Positions 7,469 through 17,570 of a stretch of 64,000 nt of DNA are shown here, one piece after another (the first letter of the stretch is position 1; every line of letters begins with the position of its first letter). Origin of the DNA: Chitinimonas arctica (GTDB taxonomy: Bacteria > Pseudomonadota > Gammaproteobacteria > Burkholderiales > Chitinimonadaceae); assembly GCF_007431345.1 (NCBI RefSeq), contig NZ_CP041730.1, positions 2,418,001 to 2,482,000 of the forward strand, in the 5' to 3' direction. Position numbers and translations under genes: made by a program. The notes under the pieces are model-generated. The model did no database searches and was not told the DNA's origin. It saw nothing but the letters and a program-made list of their open reading frames with translations.

Positions 7469-10400
7469 TTACACAAGCACATCAGCCTTTGCCGCCTGCT
7501 GGCCCAGGAGCAGGTCGCGCTCGCGCTCAAAGGCCGCCTGGCCATAGCGCTCGAACTGGCTGGCGAGATCCGGCTTGCCCACCCGCTCCAGCATGGCTTG
7601 CTTGGCGGCACCCGCGGCACCCTGTTTGTCGAACTCGATTTCCATCCGGCTGATGGCCTGATTGCCATTGCCGTCGCGCACAATGATTTCCAGCTCCAGC
7701 GATTGCCGTTGGTTGTCCGGCACCTGCCCGCTGAACCAGCCATTCAGCGAATCGAACCGGAGCCAGTTGGGCAGTGGCCGGCCATTGGCCAGACGCACCG
7801 TGATGCTGATGCGGCTGTCCGGTTCGCGCGGGCTGAAGGTACCGGCGGGCAGGGCGAAACCGAAGTTCTGGCCCGGCTGTAGATTGCGCACGCCCAGATC
7901 GGGACGGGCGACCAGTGCATCGCGCTGGCTGGGATCGGCTGTGGCGATAAAGGGCGCCTCACTCACCGCCAGCGTAGTGGGACGGCCATCGCCAGGGCCG
8001 GATGATCTGCCTTGCCCCGCTAGTTGGAACCCCAATTGACCCGCTCCGTCCGCACCCAGCTCGTGGCCATCGACGCCGGACACGCCATCCACCGGCGCCA
8101 GCGGGTTGCTGAGCGGGGCGCTATCGAGCGCCGTCAGCACGATATTGGGAATGATGGGGCCCAGATCGATGGGATTGGCACCGATGATGGGCGGCGTCGC
8201 GAACGGTGGCGGCAGTACCGGCGGGATGACGATGGGCGGCAGCACAATCGGTGGCAACGGTATCGGACTGACGATATACACCTCGCCTGCCATCGGGCCG
8301 GCCAAGGTATTGCCGGCCGTATCCGTGACGGCGGCGTTGCTCCGCAGGTTCAGGCTGATCAGCCCCGCCCCGCGCAAACCGGTCAGCGTCACCGTGTAGG
8401 TGCGGGCATCCACTTGCGTCACCGTGCCGATCTCGCCGCTGACCAAACCCAGCCTGGACAGGCTGAAGGCGCTGGTATCCAGGCCTTGCACATTCTCGGA
8501 AAAAGTCACCGTGTAGCGCGCCGACGTAGCCGAGGTGGGTGTGGCGTCCAATCTAACAATGCCGGTACCGGCCGGTGGCGCGGTATCGATCAGGATGCCG
8601 GCCGTGCTGGGCAGGCCGCGCAGCCCCAGATCGGCAGCCGTGCCGTTGGCGTCGCGCAGAATGGCGCCGTTGGCTTGCAGCCCGGTAATCGCGATGCCGT
8701 CGGCGTCGTTGTCGCCGGCCTGGACGGTATAGCGGAATAACAGGGTGCTGCCGCCGCTGCCGGACACATAGCTGGCGAATACCGTCCGGTCGCCCAGCAA
8801 GATGGCCAGCCTGGGCGTGCCGCCAGTGGTATCGACCAAGGTGGCCTTGCTTAGATTGACGCTGAAATCGAGGATCTGCTCACCTTTGTAGGCACCGTTG
8901 GCCGGCACGGTCACCCCCGTGATGGCCGGTCCGGCTCTATCCACCGGCACGCCGCTGCCGCTGAAATCGGCGACCAGCAGATTGCCGGCGCTGTCGGCAA
9001 TCCCACTGCCGCTGGCACGCAGGGTCAGACCGAGGGTACCGCTGCCAGCCAGGCCGTTGACCTGCACGGTATAGTTACGGCCATCGATCCGGGTGACCGA
9101 AGCAATACTGCCGGCCGCCGTACCCGTGCTGGCCAGCTGGAAATCGCCCACGTCCACGCCGCTGACATCCTCGTTGAAGCTCACGGTGAACGCCAAGCCG
9201 GCGCCGCCGCGTATCTGCACGATGCCGGTCGCCGTCGGTGCCCGGGCGTCTATGCGCACGCCGGCACTGCTATCCATGCCATTGAGGGTCAGCGCGGCAT
9301 TGTTGCCTATGCCGTCGCGCAGGGTGGCGCCATTCAGGTCCAGGCTACTGGCCACCGCGATGCCATTGCCGTCGAACTGGCCGCTGGCCACCGTCAGCCG
9401 GAAGGTCAGGGCGGTGCCGCCGGAGCCGGATACATAGCTGGCAAAGACCGTGTCGCCGTTGTCGAGGGTGATGGCGATACGCGGTATGCCGCCATCCACC
9501 AGCACGGCCTTGGAATAGTTGACCGTGAAATCCAGCGTCTGGCCGGTTGCATAAATGCCATTGGCGGGCAGCACCACCGAATTGACCGAAGGCGCGTCGC
9601 GATCCACCGCGAAGACTTCGCCAGTCAGGCCGCCGCTGATGGCGTTGCCGGCCAGATCGGTAATACCGGTGCCGCTCCCATTCAGATCCAGCCGGATATC
9701 GCCGGTCCCGGTCACACCCGTGATGGTGACGGTATAGGTCTGGTCGTCGATCTGCGTCACGCTGCCTATCGTACCGCCGGCACTACCGCCAAAGACCAGG
9801 CCGAAGTCAGCGGTATCCACCCCGCTGACGCCTTCGGAGAAGGTCACGGTGTAACTGATACTGTCGGCGCCGCTGGGGCTGCTACCGACCCGCACGATGC
9901 CGGCCGGTGTCGGCATGGTGGTATCGACCAGCACGGCCGAGGTATCGCCGGGACTGTTGAGCGCCGTCGCCAGGTTGTTGCCTACGCCATCGGCGATGGC
10001 GCCGCCATTGAGATCGATACTGCCCGCCAGGGCGATACCATCGCTGTCATTGTGGCCGGCCAGCACGGTGTATTGGAACAGCAAGGCGCCGGTACCGGAG
10101 CCGGACACATAATTGGCATAGACGGTGGCGCCACCCACGGTGATCGCCAGCCTGGGCGTACCGCCACCGGTATTCACCGTCACGGCCTCGCTGGTATTGA
10201 CGGTAAAGCTCAGCACCTCGCCGGCCTGGTAATGGTCGGCCGCCGGCACGGACACATTGGCAACGGTGGGCAGCACGGCGTCGATCAGCACGCCGGCGGT
10301 CGAAGCCACACCGTTGAGTGTCGTTACGACGGCATTGCCCACCGTATCGCGCAACGTCCCACCGTTCAGGTCGAGGCTGCCGGCCAGGCTCACGCCATTG

Positions 10401-13400
10401 CCGTCGGCCTGGCCGGCCGCCACGGTGAGGCGGAATACCAGCGCACCGCTACCGGAGCCGGAAACATAGCTGGCATAGACCGTGCCCCCGGTGTCCAGGG
10501 TCACCGCGATACGCGGCGTGCCACCCGTGGTATCAACCACTACCGCTTCGCTGAAATTGACCGTGAAATCCAGATTGTCGCCAGTCTGGTAGGTCCCGTC
10601 GGCGGGCGCCGCCAGCGTGGCGACCACCGGTGCGACCCCGTCCACCACGATGGCATGCTGGCCGGCGATGGAGCCCGAGCCACCGGTCGCCGGCAGTAGC
10701 AGCAACAGATCATCGCTGCTGCCGTTGCGTACCGTGGCGCCATTGAGCACCAGGGCGGCGGTGGACTGGTAATCGAGGTCGGCGCTGAGATCGCCGGCCT
10801 GAACGGTATAGGAGAAGGTCAAGGTGTTGCTGCCCGAGCCCGATACATAGCTGGCCAGCCGGTCCACGCCGCCGGTCTCCAGCAGCAAGGTGGGCACGCC
10901 GCCGCTGACCGTCACCACCTGGTCCAGGCTGAGGGTAATCTGGATGGTGTCGCCCACCTTGTAACCGCCGTCCGGATTGACCGCATGGACGCTGGTGATA
11001 AGCGGATTGGGCAGGGCAACGGTGATATTGATGGTGTCGGTATCGGTCTGGTTGCCACCGCTGCCGCTGAAACCCTGGTCGTTACTCACGATCTGCAGCG
11101 AGGCGCTACCGGTATACCCGGGCGTGGGGATAAAACGCAGACCGTTCAGCGCGGCATTGATATCGGCCACGCTACCCTCGAAACTCATGGAGAGGTCGTT
11201 GCTGCCGCTGCCCGTCAGCATGGTCAGGCCCGTGGTGCCGGACAAGGTAATCAATCCATTGCTGGCGGTCAGCGTGACAAGCAGGGTGCTGGCCTCGGCA
11301 TCCGACACCGAGATCAGGTTGCCATTGCCGGCATTGAACAGCAGGTCCACATCCTTGGGTGTGGATTGGGTAGCCGGCGCGCTATTCACCGGCGCGTCGT
11401 TGACGGCACTGACCAGCAGATTAAGCGTGGTGCTGGCCGCTTCGCTGCCGCCGGTACCGCTGCCGCCCGGATCGGTGCCGGTATTGCCGCCGTCGTCGAT
11501 GGCCACCGACAGGGTGACATTGGCGGTGGCATTGCTGGCGGTACGGAACAACACGCTATTCGCGGCGATAAAGCTGTTGATGTCGGCCACGCTGCCGCTC
11601 AAGCCCAAACTGCCGCTATTGCTGCCCGTGACCGTGACACCGCTGCCGCTGGTGGCGCTGAGCGTGCCGCTGGCTACCGACAGGGTAACGCTGACGGCAC
11701 CGCTGCCGGCATCGATATCGGTAAAGCTGATGCCCGCCATGCTGGTGGCGACATCTTCATTGACGGCGATGCTGGCCGGCGCGGTGATGGTGGGTGCGTC
11801 GTTGACCTGCGCCACATTGAGCGTGGTGCTCGCACTATCGGTCTGGGTGCCGCCGCTGCCGGTATTGCCGCCGTCGTCGATGGTCGTGGTCAGCGTGACA
11901 TCTGCGGTGGCGCTGCCGGCAGTGAGGAAGCTCACCGCGCTGCCGGCAATATAGGCATTGATATCCGCGAGGGTACCGCTTAGGGTCAGTGTGGCTGTCC
12001 CCCCACCGCTCGCCGTCACCCCGCCGCTGGAAATACCGCTCAAGGTCCCCGTGCCAACCGCCAAGGTCACCGTGACGGTGGCGCCGCCTGCATCGGTATC
12101 GCTGAAGCTGATGCCCGTCAGTACGCTAGCGGTATCTTCCGTCACCGATAGGGTGGCCGGCGCCGTAATCTGCGGTGCATCGTTGACGCTGGCGACGCTG
12201 ACCAGCTTGGTCACCACCGCGCTATTGGTGTTGCCGTCGGAAACTTCAAAACTGATGGTGCGAGTGGCGGTATTGGGTTGGGCGACATCGTTGGTATAGG
12301 TCACCGCCCGCAGCGCGGCCTGCCATTGCGCCACGGTGGCGGTAGCGCCGCTGGACGTCAACGTCAGCACGCCGGTGCTGTAGCTGGCGCTGATATTGCC
12401 GAAGGTGGTGGCATTGCTGTTGGTGAAGGCCAGGACATCCTCGCCGCTCTGAAAGTTGCCGGTGATGCTGACGGTGGCGCCGGCCAGCGTCGTGCTGTCC
12501 AGATCGGACAAGCTTAGGCCGGTATCCACCGCTACCGGCGTGGAGGTCGTATTGTTGCCCTCGGCAAAGGCGGTGGTACCACCGCTGGCGGTGGCGACCG
12601 GGGTGTCGTCGACACTGGCGACCGTCACCGTGCGGGTGGCCGCGCTACCGCTATCGGTGCCGTCGTTCAACACGAAGCCGATGGTGCGGACGGCGGTACT
12701 TGGACTATCGGAGCTGTTGCTATAGCTCACCACGCGCAAGGCGGCCTGCCATTCCGCCAAGGTGGCGGTGGCGCCGCTGGACGTCAGGGTCAACACCCCA
12801 GCGCTGTAGCTGCCGCTGATATTGCCCATGGTGATACCGTCGTTGGTGAAGGCCAGCACATCCTCCCCGCTGGCGAAGTTGCCGCTGATGCTGACCAAGG
12901 CACTGGCCAAGGTGGCACTGTCGTTATCGGCGACAGTAATACCGGCATCGACCACCACGGGCGTGCCGGCAACGTTATTGCCCTCGGTGAAGGCGGCGCT
13001 GCCGCCCGACGTGGTAGCGGCCGGTGCTTCGTTGATCGGACTGACGACGATGCTGCCCTGCGCCGTACCGCTGGAATAAGCGGTGCTGCCGCCATTGCTG
13101 GTACTGTCGCCGTGCTGGGTAGCGCCATTGCTGGAAGCAGTGCCCGTGGTTTGGTCCCAGCCCCGGAAAGTGAAGGTAGCGGTTTCGCCGTGAATCGTAT
13201 CGGGTAGATAACGCACCTGCGTGGTGGAGGCCAGCAACAGGGCGCTGTTGGCGCTGACCGCACCGAAGGCGGTCCAGGTGCTGCCGTCGGTGGAGTACTG
13301 CCAATTGCCCAGCGCACTGGTCGTGATAACCGCGATCCCTGACACGGCCGCCGAATCGACGTCGGCGTAGCTCATGCCCGCCAATAAGGTGGCCACCGTG

Positions 13401-16400
13401 ACGGCGCCGGAAACCGTGTCCTCATCGGTGCCGGTAAAACTATAGGGACCGCCGGATAGGGTAGGCGCGTCGTTCACGCTGCTGACGGTAATACTGGCCG
13501 TATCGGTCACGCTGGAATAGGCAGTCGTGCCGCCATTGACGCTGCTATCGAGCTTGGTGCCCTGCTGCCCGGCGGAAGCGCCCGTCTGGTCCCAGGCACG
13601 ATAGGTAAGGCTTGCGCTGGTGCCGTTCTGGCCATCCGGCACCAAGCGCACAAAATCGCCCGAACGCAGCAGCAGCGCGCTACTGGCTGAAACCGTCCCG
13701 ATATTGCTCCACGTGGAACCATCCAATGAGTACTGCCAGGTGCCGGTGCCCGCCACCACGCCGCTGATGGCGATACCGCTGAGCGCGCCGCTATCCACAT
13801 CCGCCACGCTGGCGCCCAGAAAACTGGCGACCGTCTGGCCGGCGTTGCTGGTGGCATCTTCGTTGATGCCGGTCAGGGTGGGGCTCGCCGCCGTCAGGAC
13901 CGGCGCATCATTGACCGCCGATACGGCGATACTGACCGTGGCCGTGCTGCTGGAATACGCGGTGGTGGTGCCAGTGGTGCCGCTATTTCCGCTCTGCGGC
14001 GTGCCGTTGCTGGAGGCGGTCCCGCTGGTCTGGTCCCAGGCACGGAAGGTGAAGGTAGCAGTCTCGGCGTTCTGGGCATCCGGGACATAACGGACCTGGG
14101 TGGTGCTGGACAGCAGCAGGGAACTGGCGGCCGAAACGCTGCCAAAGGCGGTCCAGGTATTACCGTCGGTGGAGTACTGCCAAGTGCCGTTGCCGCTGAC
14201 GGTCGTTACCGCCATGCCGGAAACGGCGCCGGTATCGACATCGGCATAACCACCGGTCGCCAGGATAGCCGACACCAGCGTGCCGCCCGAGGTGGTGTCT
14301 TCATCGATACCGGTCATGGCATGCGTACCGCCGGTAAGGGTAGGCGCATCATTGACCGCACTCACCGCCACGGTCGCCGCCACCGCCAAGGTGGTCGCAT
14401 CCACGCCGCTGTTGGCGGTGCCGCCATTGTCGCGGATATTGGTGAGGGTAATCACCCGGCTGGTCGTACCGGGTGATTCACTACTGTTGCTATAGGTAAT
14501 CCCGTCCACCACGGTCTGGGCAATCGCCGTACTGACGCCGGCCGCCTTGCTGATGGTCACGGTCGCGGTGCCGGCGGCCAGGCTGACCGACACGGACAGG
14601 CTATTGCTGCCGGTGGTGACCGAATTGCCGTTGGTCAAGGCCACCGTGGTGCCATCGATGGTGAGAATTTCATTCGCGCCATCGCTGACATTGGTGACGG
14701 TCAGGATCAGCCTGTCGATGGTCTGGCCGCTTTCCACCGTGCTGATGGAAACCCCGCTGAACAAGTCCACCGCGCTACCGTTCTCGGTAAAGGTGGGCGT
14801 ACCACCGGTGGCGGTCAGCGTGGGTGCGTCATTGACGGCAACGACCGTGACCGTCGCCACCCGCGCCGGATTGGCGGTGTTGTTGCTGCCGCCGCTATCG
14901 GTAATGCCCGTGATGGTCACCACCCGGTTGCTGGTGCTGGGGTCCTGGCTGGTGTTGCGGTAGGTCATGCCGTCGACCAGGGTACCCATCTGCGCGTCGG
15001 TACGGGTCATGCCGGTGACCGTGACGGTGGCGGTGCTACCCGATACGGCCACGCTATAACTGCCAATCCCGGTCAGCGTACCGCTATTGCCGTTATTGAG
15101 CGCCACATCGGTGCCGCCTATGGTCAAGATCTCGCTACTGTCGTTGCCGACATTGGTGACCGTCATGGTCATGCCACTGAAGGTCTGGCCGGCATCGTTG
15201 GTAGCGGCCGTCACGGCGCTATAGAGATCGACCGTGCTACCGCCCTCGGTAAAGGTCGGCGTGCCGCCCGTGGCGGACAAGGTCGGCACGGCGCTGGCCG
15301 ATACCGGCGCCTCGAAATCCAGATCGTCCAGCGCCAGGCTCAGATTGCCGCCGGCGATGGTAAAGCTGGTGATGTTCTGGAAATTGACGTTGCCCGAGGT
15401 ATTGACGTTCTGCTGCAGGATCAGCGCGCCATTGCTGGAATAGGTCAACGCCGTGCCGCCATTGGGCGTAATGGTGATATTGACGTCGGCGGCGGCATCG
15501 AAACTGATATTGGAGAGCCGGAAGGCACTGCCGTCGGCCGCCTCGACCTTGATGCTGCTGATGCCGAAGGCGCCGGCCAGATCGAAGAACATAAAATAGT
15601 CGCCGGCGTTATTGCCCAGTAGCGACATGGCGGAATTGTTCGAGACGATATTGGTATAGTTGCCGGGATTGGAGCCGACGATGGTGTACTTGATGTTATC
15701 CAGGGTGAAGGTGTCGGCGGTGAAACTGGCGCCGCTATTGGTATCGTAATTCTCGTCGGAGGGCACGGCCAGCAAGCTGGCGTAGCTGTCCACCCGCAGC
15801 GCGGCCGACTCCACCGTCCCGGCTTGCCGCTCCAGCTGCCAATCGCCGCCGTGGCTGGCGGCACCGGTGTCATCCTCGGAAGCCGCTACATCGGCCCCGG
15901 TCAACCTGGCCAGACCGTCGAGCAAGGCCAGCCCAGCCGGACCGGCGCCGGCTTTGCAACCGTACAGCAGGATATCGCCGTCGGCGGCCAGGGATGCGCC
16001 AATCTGGCCCAGCACCGCCCGGTGGGCAGCCAGGTTCTGGCTATCCAGCCAGACATTGCCCACTTCCACCACGCCTTCGGCGCCGTGGCTGATCAGGTGG
16101 ATGGCTTGCAGACCTTGCTTGCCCTGCAGATAGTTGGCCATCTGGGCCAGGCCGTCGCCGGCGCGATCCAGCATGACCACGTCCACGCCCGGTTTAAGAC
16201 CACTGACCAAGGCTTGGGCATCGGCCAGGTCGGCGGCGACGAAGACCACTTCCTTGGCCGGGCCAGCCGGCGCAGCGGCCGGTGGATTGGCGTCCCGGGA
16301 TACCGGCAACAAGCGCTCGGCCAAGCGAGCCGACACATCGGTCGGCGCATTGGCATGGTCGGCGGCAGGAAGATGATGCGTCGCTTCGGCAGCGGTCGCG

Positions 16401-16516
16401 GCGATCGCCGCATCGAACATGATGCGTGGCTCCAGCGCCTGGATCAGCAGTGGCTTGGCGCGCACAGGGGCTGCCGAAGCAGCATGTTTATATAAGAGCT
16501 CTTGCAAGAAACGCAT
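7469..16516 (-). CDS. Giant repetitive surface protein: LEPR motif, DUF4347, cadherin/VCBS-like repeats
   Basis: A 3015-residue protein. Near the N-terminus lies the motif LEPRIMFDAA (residues 28-37), the LEPR-type sorting signature of very large Gram-negative surface proteins; no ordinary signal peptide precedes it. Residues about 88-250 form a DUF4347 domain with HLISHG (140-145) and YGC (185-187). Next come tandem cadherin/VCBS-like repeats with seven VNDAP linkers plus the variants NEAP and DDTP, then a second repeat family marked by five YVSGSG motifs and three AGN-containing blocks. A Pro-rich linker (about 2680) and an Ig/cadherin-like domain near 2860-2960 close it. I see no RTX nonapeptides. 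Start ATG 16516 follows GGGAGG. Predicted role: adhesin or biofilm scaffold. Confidence 0.85.
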   Translation of the reverse strand: MRFLQELLYKHAASAAPVRAKPLLIQALEPRIMFDAAIAATAAEATHHLPAADHANAPTDVSARLAERLLPVSRDANPPAAAPAGPAKEVVFVAADLADAQALVSGLKPGVDVVMLDRAGDGLAQMANYLQGKQGLQAIHLISHGAEGVVEVGNVWLDSQNLAAHRAVLGQIGASLAADGDILLYGCKAGAGPAGLALLDGLARLTGADVAASEDDTGAASHGGDWQLERQAGTVESAALRVDSYASLLAVPSDENYDTNSGASFTADTFTLDNIKYTIVGSNPGNYTNIVSNNSAMSLLGNNAGDYFMFFDLAGAFGISSIKVEAADGSAFRLSNISFDAAADVNITITPNGGTALTYSSNGALILQQNVNTSGNVNFQNITSFTIAGGNLSLALDDLDFEAPVSASAVPTLSATGGTPTFTEGGSTVDLYSAVTAATNDAGQTFSGMTMTVTNVGNDSSEILTIGGTDVALNNGNSGTLTGIGSYSVAVSGSTATVTVTGMTRTDAQMGTLVDGMTYRNTSQDPSTSNRVVTITGITDSGGSNNTANPARVATVTVVAVNDAPTLTATGGTPTFTENGSAVDLFSGVSISTVESGQTIDRLILTVTNVSDGANEILTIDGTTVALTNGNSVTTGSNSLSVSVSLAAGTATVTISKAAGVSTAIAQTVVDGITYSNSSESPGTTSRVITLTNIRDNGGTANSGVDATTLAVAATVAVSAVNDAPTLTGGTHAMTGIDEDTTSGGTLVSAILATGGYADVDTGAVSGMAVTTVSGNGTWQYSTDGNTWTAFGSVSAASSLLLSSTTQVRYVPDAQNAETATFTFRAWDQTSGTASSNGTPQSGNSGTTGTTTAYSSSTATVSIAVSAVNDAPVLTAASPTLTGINEDATSNAGQTVASFLGASVADVDSGALSGIAISGVVAGTGTWQYSLDGSTWSNIGTVSASSALLLRSGDFVRLVPDGQNGTSASLTYRAWDQTGASAGQQGTKLDSSVNGGTTAYSSVTDTASITVSSVNDAPTLSGGPYSFTGTDEDTVSGAVTVATLLAGMSYADVDSAAVSGIAVITTSALGNWQYSTDGSTWTAFGAVSANSALLLASTTQVRYLPDTIHGETATFTFRGWDQTTGTASSNGATQHGDSTSNGGSTAYSSGTAQGSIVVSPINEAPAATTSGGSAAFTEGNNVAGTPVVVDAGITVADNDSATLASALVSISGNFASGEDVLAFTNDGITMGNISGSYSAGVLTLTSSGATATLAEWQAALRVVSYSNSSDSPSTAVRTIGFVLNDGTDSGSAATRTVTVASVDDTPVATASGGTTAFAEGNNTTSTPVAVDTGLSLSDLDSTTLAGATVSITGNFQSGEDVLAFTNSNATTFGNISASYSTGVLTLTSSGATATVAQWQAALRAVTYTNDVAQPNTATRTISFEVSDGNTNSAVVTKLVSVASVNDAPQITAPATLSVTEDTASVLTGISFSDTDAGGATVTVTLAVGTGTLSGISSGGVTASGGGTATLTLSGTLADINAYIAGSAVSFLTAGSATADVTLTTTIDDGGNTGSGGTQTDSASTTLNVAQVNDAPTITAPASIAVNEDVATSMAGISFTDIDAGSGAVSVTLSVASGTLSATSGSGVTVTGSNSGSLGLSGSVADINSFIAANSVLFRTASNATANVTLSVAIDDGGNTGTDPGGSGTGGSEAASTTLNLLVSAVNDAPVNSAPATQSTPKDVDLLFNAGNGNLISVSDAEASTLLVTLTASNGLITLSGTTGLTMLTGSGSNDLSMSFEGSVADINAALNGLRFIPTPGYTGSASLQIVSNDQGFSGSGGNQTDTDTINITVALPNPLITSVHAVNPDGGYKVGDTIQITLSLDQVVTVSGGVPTLLLETGGVDRLASYVSGSGSNTLTFSYTVQAGDLSADLDYQSTAALVLNGATVRNGSSDDLLLLLPATGGSGSIAGQHAIVVDGVAPVVATLAAPADGTYQTGDNLDFTVNFSEAVVVDTTGGTPRIAVTLDTGGTVYASYVSGSGSGALVFRLTVAAGQADGNGVSLAGSLDLNGGTLRDTVGNAVVTTLNGVASTAGVLIDAVLPTVANVSVPAADHYQAGEVLSFTVNTSEAVTVNTGGGTPRLAITVGGATVYANYVSGSGTGALLFQYTVLAGHNDSDGIALAGSIDLNGGAIADGVGNNLATALNSPGDTSAVLVDTTMPTPAGIVRVGSSPSGADSISYTVTFSEGVSGVDTADFGLVFGGSAGGTIGSVTQIDDQTYTVTITGVTGTGDIRLDLNGSGTGITDLAGNAISGGLTGEVFAVDRDAPSVNSVVLPANGIYATGQTLDFTVNYSKAVLVDGGIPRIAITLDNGDTVFASYVSGSGGTALTFRLTVASGQFDGNGIAVASSLDLNGATLRDGIGNNAALTLNGMDSSAGVRIDARAPTATGIVQIRGGAGLAFTVSFNEDVSGVDVGDFQLASTGTAAGSIASVTRIDGRNYTVQVNGLAGSGTLGLTLRASGSGIADSAGNLLVADFSGSGVPVDRAGPAITGVTVPANGAYKGEQILDFSVNLSKATLVDTTGGTPRLAILLGDRTVFASYVSGSGGSTLLFRYTVQAGDNDADGIAITGLQANGAILRDANGTAADLGLRGLPSTAGILIDTAPPAGTGIVRLDATPTSATSARYTVTFSENVQGLDTSAFSLSRLGLVSGEIGTVTQVDARTYTVTLTGLRGAGLISLNLRSNAAVTDTAGNTLAGPMAGEVYIVSPIPLPPIVLPPIVIPPVLPPPFATPPIIGANPIDLGPIIPNIVLTALDSAPLSNPLAPVDGVSGVDGHELGADGAGQLGFQLAGQGRSSGPGDGRPTTLAVSEAPFIATADPSQRDALVARPDLGVRNLQPGQNFGFALPAGTFSPREPDSRISITVRLANGRPLPNWLRFDSLNGWFSGQVPDNQRQSLELEIIVRDGNGNQAISRMEIEFDKQGAAGAAKQAMLERVGKPDLASQFERYGQAAFERERDLLLGQQAAKADVLV

Positions 16517-16574
16517 TGCCGCCTCCCCGGTCGCTCAGCCCTATGCCGGCCGCGACACTTGCTGCTTGTTACCG

Positions 16575-16594
16575 GCGCGGCGGACCCGCCGCGC
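16575..16594 (-). promoter_or_regulatory. GC-rich hairpin between Collar gene and giant adhesin gene
   Basis: A near-perfect inverted repeat (arms GCGCGGCGG and CCGCCGCGC) sits in the 96-bp gap between the Collar protein stop and the adhesin start. No T-run follows on the minus strand, so it is not a standard terminator. It may stabilise the downstream mRNA or attenuate read-through from the small genes into the 9-kb adhesin gene. Confidence 0.45.
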
Positions 16595-16612
16595 ACTGTC
16601 CTGCGTGTTGCT

Positions 16613-17185
16613 TTAGTTACGGGATGGGAAGATCCCCTCCAGCGCAATAATGAAATTGATACCGAGATAAGGGCTGGCAATCCCGAATGGCTGGCCGCCG
16701 CCCGCGATACCGACGGTTACATTGCAATTGAACGGTGCGAGCGTGGTCGTCGGCGCATCGGTGCTATACAAGGTCCCTGGCCGCCCGCCCCCGCTTACCG
16801 GTCCCAGGCAAGTGATATTGCTCGGCGCGGCAGCCACATTGGTGCTGGCGGCGATAGCCGGAATCGCGACATTGGCCGCCGCCGCGTGGGTATGCGCCGG
16901 CATATTGTTCAAGGTCAGCACGGTGCTTTCGGTTCCGCCCACCTCCCCCAGATCGACCTGTTGCAAGCCTGGCCCGGCCGAGCCATTCGCCCCAACCGGT
17001 GATCGGCCGCGAAGATCCGGTAGACCGAAGGTGGTCTGGCCATTGCCGCCGAAGGTAGTACCCAACAGGGAGAACAAAGCCGTGTTCTGCGCAATCGGCA
17101 AGATCTGCGCGGAACAATAGGCATAGCCCCGAGGTGAGAAATTGAAACCGACCATCTTGATTTCGCCGAGAAACGGTTCGCTCAT
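16613..17185 (-). CDS. Phage-tail Collar domain protein (MdpB/microcystin-dependent-protein family)
   Basis: A 190-residue protein beginning MSEPFLGEIKMVGFNFSPRG and continuing into AYCSAQILPIAQNTALFSL and the signature GLPDLRGRSPVG, followed by the aromatic/histidine stretch NMPAHTHA. This is the standard arrangement of stand-alone tail-Collar proteins (COG4675 type), found both in phage tails and as chromosomal proteins with no phage nearby. No other phage structural gene is present here, so it is unlikely to be a prophage relic. AGGAGG precedes the ATG. It sits directly before the giant adhesin gene on the same strand. The function is unknown; a surface or trimeric-fibre role linked to the adhesin is inference. 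Confidence 0.85.
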   Translation of the reverse strand: MSEPFLGEIKMVGFNFSPRGYAYCSAQILPIAQNTALFSLLGTTFGGNGQTTFGLPDLRGRSPVGANGSAGPGLQQVDLGEVGGTESTVLTLNNMPAHTHAAAANVAIPAIAASTNVAAAPSNITCLGPVSGGGRPGTLYSTDAPTTTLAPFNCNVTVGIAGGGQPFGIASPYLGINFIIALEGIFPSRN

Positions 17186-17228
17186 TTTTATTGCTCCTCC
17201 TGCTACAAGTACGCGCTGGGCGCGGAAT

Positions 17229-17570
17229 TCAGGCGCCGGCCGATTCGGCCTGCACCTGTGGGACCGGGTAATGGAAAACGGCTTCCATCAGCACCGGTCC
17301 ATCCTCGGCCGGGCCTATTGGTGTGAGTAGCAGCGGCCAGGACAATGCGTCCCCGCCTGGCGCGGGCGGCGCCAGGGTATAGACGGCTTGTCCCAGTTGC
17401 GTCCCGGCCGGTAAGGCGAACTCGGCGGCGTAGCAGCAATAACGGGTATTCATCGGCACACCGCTGCTTACCCTCACCAGCTCGACCGGCATGCTCTCGC
17501 CCCACGGCAAGACCAGCCGATAGGTTTGACCCAGGGTATCGTTGAGTTGAGCTTGGCTAGGTACATTCAT
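17229..17570 (-). CDS. DUF6916-like small protein
   Basis: A 113-residue protein starting MNVPSQAQLNDTLGQTYRL. It is rich in beta-strand pattern: VELVRVSSG, EFALPAGTQLGQAVYTLAP, LLLTPIGPAEDGPVLMEAVFHY. The layout (short helix, strand with VELV, 'QAVYTL' strand, then 'LLTPIGP...YEAVF'-like end) matches what I recall of the DUF6916 family, which commonly sits beside Collar-domain proteins. The gene overlaps the end of the GNAT gene by 14 bp and is followed 43 bp later by the Collar gene, indicating one transcript. The longer frame up to 17621 lacks a better start. The family name is from memory; the function is unknown. Confidence 0.65.
   Translation of the reverse strand: MNVPSQAQLNDTLGQTYRLVLPWGESMPVELVRVSSGVPMNTRYCCYAAEFALPAGTQLGQAVYTLAPPAPGGDALSWPLLLTPIGPAEDGPVLMEAVFHYPVPQVQAESAGA

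Noticed and set aside
7469..15300. Tandem similar DNA segments inside the adhesin gene that could suggest a repeat array or CRISPR
   Set aside because: The repeats are in frame, of protein-domain size and encode cadherin-like modules; there are no short identical repeats with equal unique spacers.
7469..16516. Classical RTX type I secretion substrate
   Set aside because: No GGxGxDxxx nonapeptides were found in the C-terminal part, and no ABC transporter gene accompanies it.
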